From Actinomycetota bacterium (GTDB lineage: Bacteria; Actinomycetota; Acidimicrobiia; Acidimicrobiales; JAFATL01), in NCBI GenBank assembly GCA_019243975.1, contig JAFATL010000055.1, positions 1-8,472 on the forward strand: a DNA stretch of 8,472 nt, given 5' to 3'. The notes beneath the pieces were generated by a model. That model was given only the letters and a program-made list of their open reading frames with translations, searched no databases and was not told the origin of the DNA. Each line of letters opens with the position of its first letter. The first letter of the stretch is position 1. Positions 5,476-8,472 of the stretch are shown here, in pieces. A program made the translations under genes and the position numbers.

Positions 5476-6609
5476 GCCGAGTTGGCGGCTGATCACCAGC
5501 CGCTGGATCTCGCTCGTGCCCTCGCCGATCTCGAGCACCTTGGCGTCGCGGTAGAAGCGCGCCACGGGCGTCTCGTCGATGAAGCCGTAGCCGCCGAAGA
5601 TCTGCGTTGCCTCCCGTGTCGCGGTCACTGCCGCCTCGGTGGCGTAGAGCTTGGCCATGGCCGCCGCCTGCTTGAACGGCTTGCCCTGGTCCTTGAGCCA
5701 CGCTGCCTTGTACGTCAGCAGGCGGGCGTTCTCCGTCATCACCGCCAGGTCGGCGCACTTGAACGCCACGGCTTGATAGCGACCGATGGGTGCCCCGAAC
5801 GCCTGCCGCTCCTTGGCGTAGGCGAGGCTGTGGTCGAGGCAGGCCTGGGCCAAGCCGACGGCGAGGGCGGCGATGGCGACGCGCCCGTCGTCGAGGGTGG
5901 CGAGGAACTGCCGGAACCCGGCGCCCCGTTCGCCGAGCAGGTTGGCCGCGGGCACGCGGCAGCTCTCGAACCGCAACGGATGCGTGTCGGAGGCGTGCCA
6001 GCCCATCTTGCGGTAGGGCGGGTCGACCTCGAACCCCGGCGTGCCGGCGGGCACGATGATGGCGCTGATCTCCCCCTGTCCTGTGCGGGCGGTGACGGTG
6101 ACGAGAGCGGTGATGGGGCTGCCGGAGTTGGTGATGAATGCCTTGGCGCCGTCGATCACCCACTCGTTGGTGGCGTCGTCGATCGTCGCCTTGGTGCGCG
6201 TGGCCCCGGCGTCGCTGCCGGCGTCCGGCTCGGTGAGGCCGAAGCCGGCGAGGGTGCGGCCCGCGCACAGATCGGGCATCCACTGCTGGCGCTGGTCCTC
6301 GGTGCCGTACTGGAAGATCGGGTTGATGCCCAGGCCGACGGCAGCTTCCAGGGTGATGCCCATCGACTGGTCGACTCGGCCCAGTTCCTCGATGGCAAGG
6401 CAGAGGGTGGTGAAGTCGGACGCGCCGCCGCCGTACTCCTCGGGGAACGGCAGGCCGAACAGCCCCAGCTCCCCCATGGCGTGGATGGTGTCGACCGGGA
6501 ACGTGTGGTCGCGATCCCACGCCTCCGCGTGCGGCGCGATCTCGCGCTCGGCGAAGTCGCGCACGACCTTCCGGAACTGCTCGTGCTCGTCGCTCAACTC
6601 AAAGTTCAT
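5461..6609 (-). CDS. Acyl-CoA dehydrogenase
   Basis: This 382-residue flavoprotein has the usual length of the family that introduces the alpha-beta double bond in acyl-CoA thioesters, passing electrons from FAD to electron-transfer flavoprotein. It begins MNFELSDEHEQFR, has the conserved FGLTEPDAGSD (residues 123-133), a WVIDGAKAFITNSG strand, the KERQAFGAPIGRYQAV helix, and FGGYGF near the C-terminus. The catalytic base is present as Glu363 in IGEGTSEIQR. The frame stays open upstream to 6927, but I chose the ATG at 6609 because the domain begins there and the extension overlaps the divergent pabB. The substrate (short-chain, branched or other acyl-CoA) cannot be told from sequence. It converges on the glycosyltransferase with 10 bases between stops and has no evident link to the cell-wall genes. 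Confidence 0.93.
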   Translation of the reverse strand: MNFELSDEHEQFRKVVRDFAEREIAPHAEAWDRDHTFPVDTIHAMGELGLFGLPFPEEYGGGASDFTTLCLAIEELGRVDQSMGITLEAAVGLGINPIFQYGTEDQRQQWMPDLCAGRTLAGFGLTEPDAGSDAGATRTKATIDDATNEWVIDGAKAFITNSGSPITALVTVTARTGQGEISAIIVPAGTPGFEVDPPYRKMGWHASDTHPLRFESCRVPAANLLGERGAGFRQFLATLDDGRVAIAALAVGLAQACLDHSLAYAKERQAFGAPIGRYQAVAFKCADLAVMTENARLLTYKAAWLKDQGKPFKQAAAMAKLYATEAAVTATREATQIFGGYGFIDETPVARFYRDAKVLEIGEGTSEIQRLVISRQLGLPVD

Positions 6610-6621
6610 GGCTGGATGGTC

Positions 6622-6627
6622 ATCGTA
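6622..6627 (-). promoter_or_regulatory. Candidate -10 box of the acyl-CoA dehydrogenase gene
   Basis: The minus-strand TACGAT fits TANNNT and ends 12 bases before the ATG at 6609; a transcript start near 6615 would give a leader of about 6 bases. No purine-rich ribosome site lies in the gap. Its first two bases are paired with the first two bases of the opposing pabB box. Confidence 0.3.
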
Positions 6628-6631
6628 GGCT
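6626..6631 (+). promoter_or_regulatory. Candidate -10 box for a leaderless pabB transcript
   Basis: The plus-strand TAGGCT fits TANNNT and is followed by exactly 6 bases before the GTG at 6638, so the predicted transcript start is the first base of the start codon. The gap has no convincing Shine-Dalgarno at normal spacing. No clear -35 is present, though TTCATG at 6605-6610 lies roughly in that region. Confidence 0.4.
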
Positions 6632-6637
6632 GACGAG

Positions 6638-7639
6638 GTGGAGCCCCTTGCGGTCGTCGGTGGCCGGCTGGCCACCGGGTTGGTCGACGTCACGTCCGAC
6701 CTGGCCGCCCTCGACTCGTCCGGGTTCTGGGCGGTGGTCGTGGGCTTCGAGGGCTCGGTGACGTGCGCGCGGTTCGCATCGGTGAAGCCGGCGCGACCGT
6801 GGCCCGGTGCGGCCTGGGTGGGCCCGCCCCGCTCGGCGTGGACGTCGAGCCTGTCGCCGTCGGAGTACTGCGACGGTGTGGTGGCGATCCACGAGGCCAT
6901 CGCCGACGGCGACGTGTACCAGGTCAACTTGTGCCGGGTGCTGTCGGCGCCGGTGCCGGCGTCGGTCGACGTCGCGGCCCTCGGCGCCGCGCTGGCCGAA
7001 GGGAACCCTGCCCCCTACTCCGCAGTGGTGCGCGTGCCCGGCGTGCAGGTGGTGTCGGCGTCGCCCGAGCGGTACCTGTGGCGCGACGGGCGCGCCGTCG
7101 AGTCGCGACCGATCAAAGGCACCGCGGCGACGCCCGACGGGTTCCTCCTGAAGGACCGGGCCGAGAACGTGATGATCGTCGACCTGGTGCGCAACGACCT
7201 CGGGCGGGTGTGCGAGTACGGGTCGGTGACGGTGCCGGGGTTGTGCGAGGTCGAGCCCCACCCGGGCTTGTTCCATCTGGTGTCGACGGTGCGAGGCGAG
7301 CTGCGCGCCGACGTGGGCTGGCCGGAGTTGATCGACGCCACGTTCCCGCCGGGCTCGGTGACGGGCGCGCCCAAACTGGCCGCGCTCGACGTCATCTCGA
7401 AGTTGGAGCCGGTGTCGCGCGGGCCCTACTGCGGTGCCGTCGGGTGGGTCGATGCCGACGCCGGGCGCGGCGACCTCAACGTCGCCATCCGCACGTTCTG
7501 GGTGGAGGCGGGCCGGCTGCACTTCGGCACGGGCGGGGCAATCACATGGGACTCGACGCCCGACGGTGAATGGGAGGAGACCGAGTTGAAAGCACGCCGG
7601 TTGCTGGCGGTTGCGTCATCTGGAGATGTCGCGTCGTGA
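6638..7639 (+). CDS. pabB: Aminodeoxychorismate synthase component I (PabB), short form
   Basis: This 333-residue chorismate-binding enzyme should aminate chorismate to 4-amino-4-deoxychorismate, with ammonia from a PabA glutaminase not seen here. Family motifs are GDVYQVNLCRVL (residues 91-102), SASPERYLW (140-148), ENVMIVDLVRNDLGRV (176-191), HLVSTVRGEL (213-222), FPPGSVTGAPK (236-246) and GTGGAITWDS near the end. The decisive residue is Lys160 in RPIKGT (codon 7115-7117): PabB enzymes carry this lysine, whereas anthranilate synthase TrpE has alanine there. The N-terminal part is only about 75 residues, much shorter than in E. coli PabB (about 450 residues in all). It cannot start earlier, because a TAG lies in frame at 6626-6628. 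The GTG at 6638 overlaps no gene and lies 28 bases from the divergent acyl-CoA dehydrogenase start. pabC follows with a 4-base overlap. Confidence 0.92.
   Translation: MEPLAVVGGRLATGLVDVTSDLAALDSSGFWAVVVGFEGSVTCARFASVKPARPWPGAAWVGPPRSAWTSSLSPSEYCDGVVAIHEAIADGDVYQVNLCRVLSAPVPASVDVAALGAALAEGNPAPYSAVVRVPGVQVVSASPERYLWRDGRAVESRPIKGTAATPDGFLLKDRAENVMIVDLVRNDLGRVCEYGSVTVPGLCEVEPHPGLFHLVSTVRGELRADVGWPELIDATFPPGSVTGAPKLAALDVISKLEPVSRGPYCGAVGWVDADAGRGDLNVAIRTFWVEAGRLHFGTGGAITWDSTPDGEWEETELKARRLLAVASSGDVAS
7622..7626 (+). promoter_or_regulatory. Ribosome binding site of pabC
   Basis: GGAGA lies inside the end of pabB, 9 bases before the GTG at 7636. It is the clearest Shine-Dalgarno in the window and supports the overlapping GTG over a second in-frame GTG at 7651. 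Confidence 0.55.
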
Positions 7640-8472
7640 GCGGCGAACCCGTGACGAGCGTCTGGTTCAACGGGGCGCTGTGCGATCAGGCCGACGTCCA
7701 ACTGTCGCCGTTCGACCATGGCCTGCTCACCGGTGACGGCATCTTCGAGACGTTGAAGGTGGTCGGCGGCAAGGTGTTCGCGGTGCGCCGCCACTACGAA
7801 CGGCTGCTGGCGTCGGCCGCCGGGCTCGGCCTGACCGGTGGTGTGCCGGCCGAGGATGACCTGCGCCGGGCCATGGCCGAGGTGGTCGGCGCCAACGACG
7901 TCGTCGAGGGACGCGTGCGCGTGACGATCACGGGCGGGCCTTCGCCCTTGGGTTCCGACCGGGGCACCGCGTCTCCCACGGTGCTGGTGGCGGCCACGTC
8001 GATGAACCCGTGGCCGCCGACGTCCGACGTCGTCGTCGTGCCCTGGCCCAGAAACGAGCGGGGCGCCCTGGCGGGCATGAAGACCATCAGCTACGGCGAG
8101 AACGTGGTGGCCCTGGCGTACGCCCACGAGCAGGGCGCAGCCGAGGCGCTGTTCCCCAACACCGTCGGCAACCTGTGCGAGGGCACGGGCACCAACGTGT
8201 TCGCCGCCTTCGACGGCCGGCTGGTGACGCCCCCGCTGGCCTCGGGTTGCCTCGCCGGGGTGACGCGCGCGCTGGTGCTGGAGACGACCGGCGCGGTCGA
8301 AGAGGACATCCCCGTCGAGACCCTCCTCACCGCCGACGAGGCCTTCCTCACCTCAACCACGCGCGACGTCCAGCCCATCCGCGCCATCGACGGCACCCAC
8401 CTCCCCGCTGCCCCCGGTCCCCTCACCATCGAAGCCATGGCCGCCTTCACGGCCCTGTCCGCGAGGGACCTC
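7636..8472 (+). CDS. pabC: Aminodeoxychorismate lyase PabC (PLP fold type IV), open at right edge
   Basis: A frame with no stop runs from a GTG at 7636 to the window end, 279 codons, so only the last few residues are likely missing. The protein has the branched-chain aminotransferase / aminodeoxychorismate lyase fold: VWFNGALCD at the N-terminus, SPFDHGLLTGDGIFETLK (residues 24-41), RRHYERL (51-57), the PLP lysine Lys149 in AGMKTISYGENV (codon 8080-8082), and LCEGTGTNVF (180-189) with the cofactor-contacting Glu182, then STTRDVQPI. The lyase removes pyruvate from 4-amino-4-deoxychorismate to give p-aminobenzoate for folate. A branched-chain or D-amino-acid aminotransferase has the same motifs; the call as PabC rests on the overlap of its GTGA with the pabB stop, which implies one mRNA and coupled translation. 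A GGAGA site precedes the start. Confidence 0.88.
   Translation, partial: MSGEPVTSVWFNGALCDQADVQLSPFDHGLLTGDGIFETLKVVGGKVFAVRRHYERLLASAAGLGLTGGVPAEDDLRRAMAEVVGANDVVEGRVRVTITGGPSPLGSDRGTASPTVLVAATSMNPWPPTSDVVVVPWPRNERGALAGMKTISYGENVVALAYAHEQGAAEALFPNTVGNLCEGTGTNVFAAFDGRLVTPPLASGCLAGVTRALVLETTGAVEEDIPVETLLTADEAFLTSTTRDVQPIRAIDGTHLPAAPGPLTIEAMAAFTALSARDL

Noticed and set aside
5266..6633. 455-codon plus-strand open frame across the glycosyltransferase end and the acyl-CoA dehydrogenase
   Set aside because: It crosses two real genes in different frames and its residues show only shadow composition; acyl-CoA dehydrogenase motifs on the minus strand are intact.
6610..6927. N-terminal extension of the acyl-CoA dehydrogenase to an upstream ATG at 6927
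   Set aside because: The added 106 residues have no homology to the family and lie wholly opposite pabB, apart from the short gap. The family start MNFELSDEHEQF is at 6609.
6620..7522. 300-codon minus-strand open frame opposite pabB
   Set aside because: Antisense shadow rich in His, Arg, Gly and Val with no domain; pabB on the plus strand has all of its family motifs.

Overview
The window is GC-rich bacterial chromosome, with compact gene spacing, strong G/C third-position bias, GTG starts and very long antisense shadow frames. A high-GC actinobacterium fits best. The Thr-rich tail on the cell-wall LCP protein and the lack of Shine-Dalgarno sites at most starts suggest an Acidimicrobiia-like lineage, but that placement is inference and no rRNA or other marker gene is present. 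There are eight protein genes, two of them cut by the window ends, and no gap without a gene exceeds 51 bases. I see no RNA gene, mobile element or CRISPR array.

Left block (1-4546, minus strand), in transcription order: an LCP (LytR-CpsA-Psr) cell-wall ligase, then rmlA (long form), rmlB, rmlD, and the first 33 codons of a UDP-glucose dehydrogenase that runs off the left edge. RmlA, RmlB and RmlD supply three of the four steps from glucose-1-phosphate to dTDP-L-rhamnose; the epimerase gene rmlC is absent here. Divergent from the LCP gene is a GT2 glycosyltransferase (4578-5450, plus strand) resembling WbbL-type rhamnosyltransferases. Together they read as a locus that makes a rhamnose donor, adds rhamnose to a lipid-linked glycan and attaches the glycan to the wall.

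Right block (5461-8472): an acyl-CoA dehydrogenase on the minus strand, convergent with the glycosyltransferase across only 10 bases. Divergent from it is a pabB-pabC pair on the plus strand for p-aminobenzoate (folate) synthesis. pabB carries the PIKGT lysine that marks aminodeoxychorismate synthase, and pabC overlaps its stop codon and runs off the right edge.

Two things merit a second look. RmlB has a non-canonical active site (Ser-Thr-Cys-Glu instead of Ser-Thr-Asp-Glu, with several neighbouring motifs also changed). Also, all six starts that are not tightly coupled to an upstream gene have a TANNNT (-10-like) box 6-12 bases ahead of the start codon and no Shine-Dalgarno, which predicts leaderless or near-leaderless transcripts; the three tightly coupled starts lack the box. 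In both divergent gaps the two opposing boxes are placed back to back. I found no sign of a defence system, biosynthetic cassette or other wholly new system.
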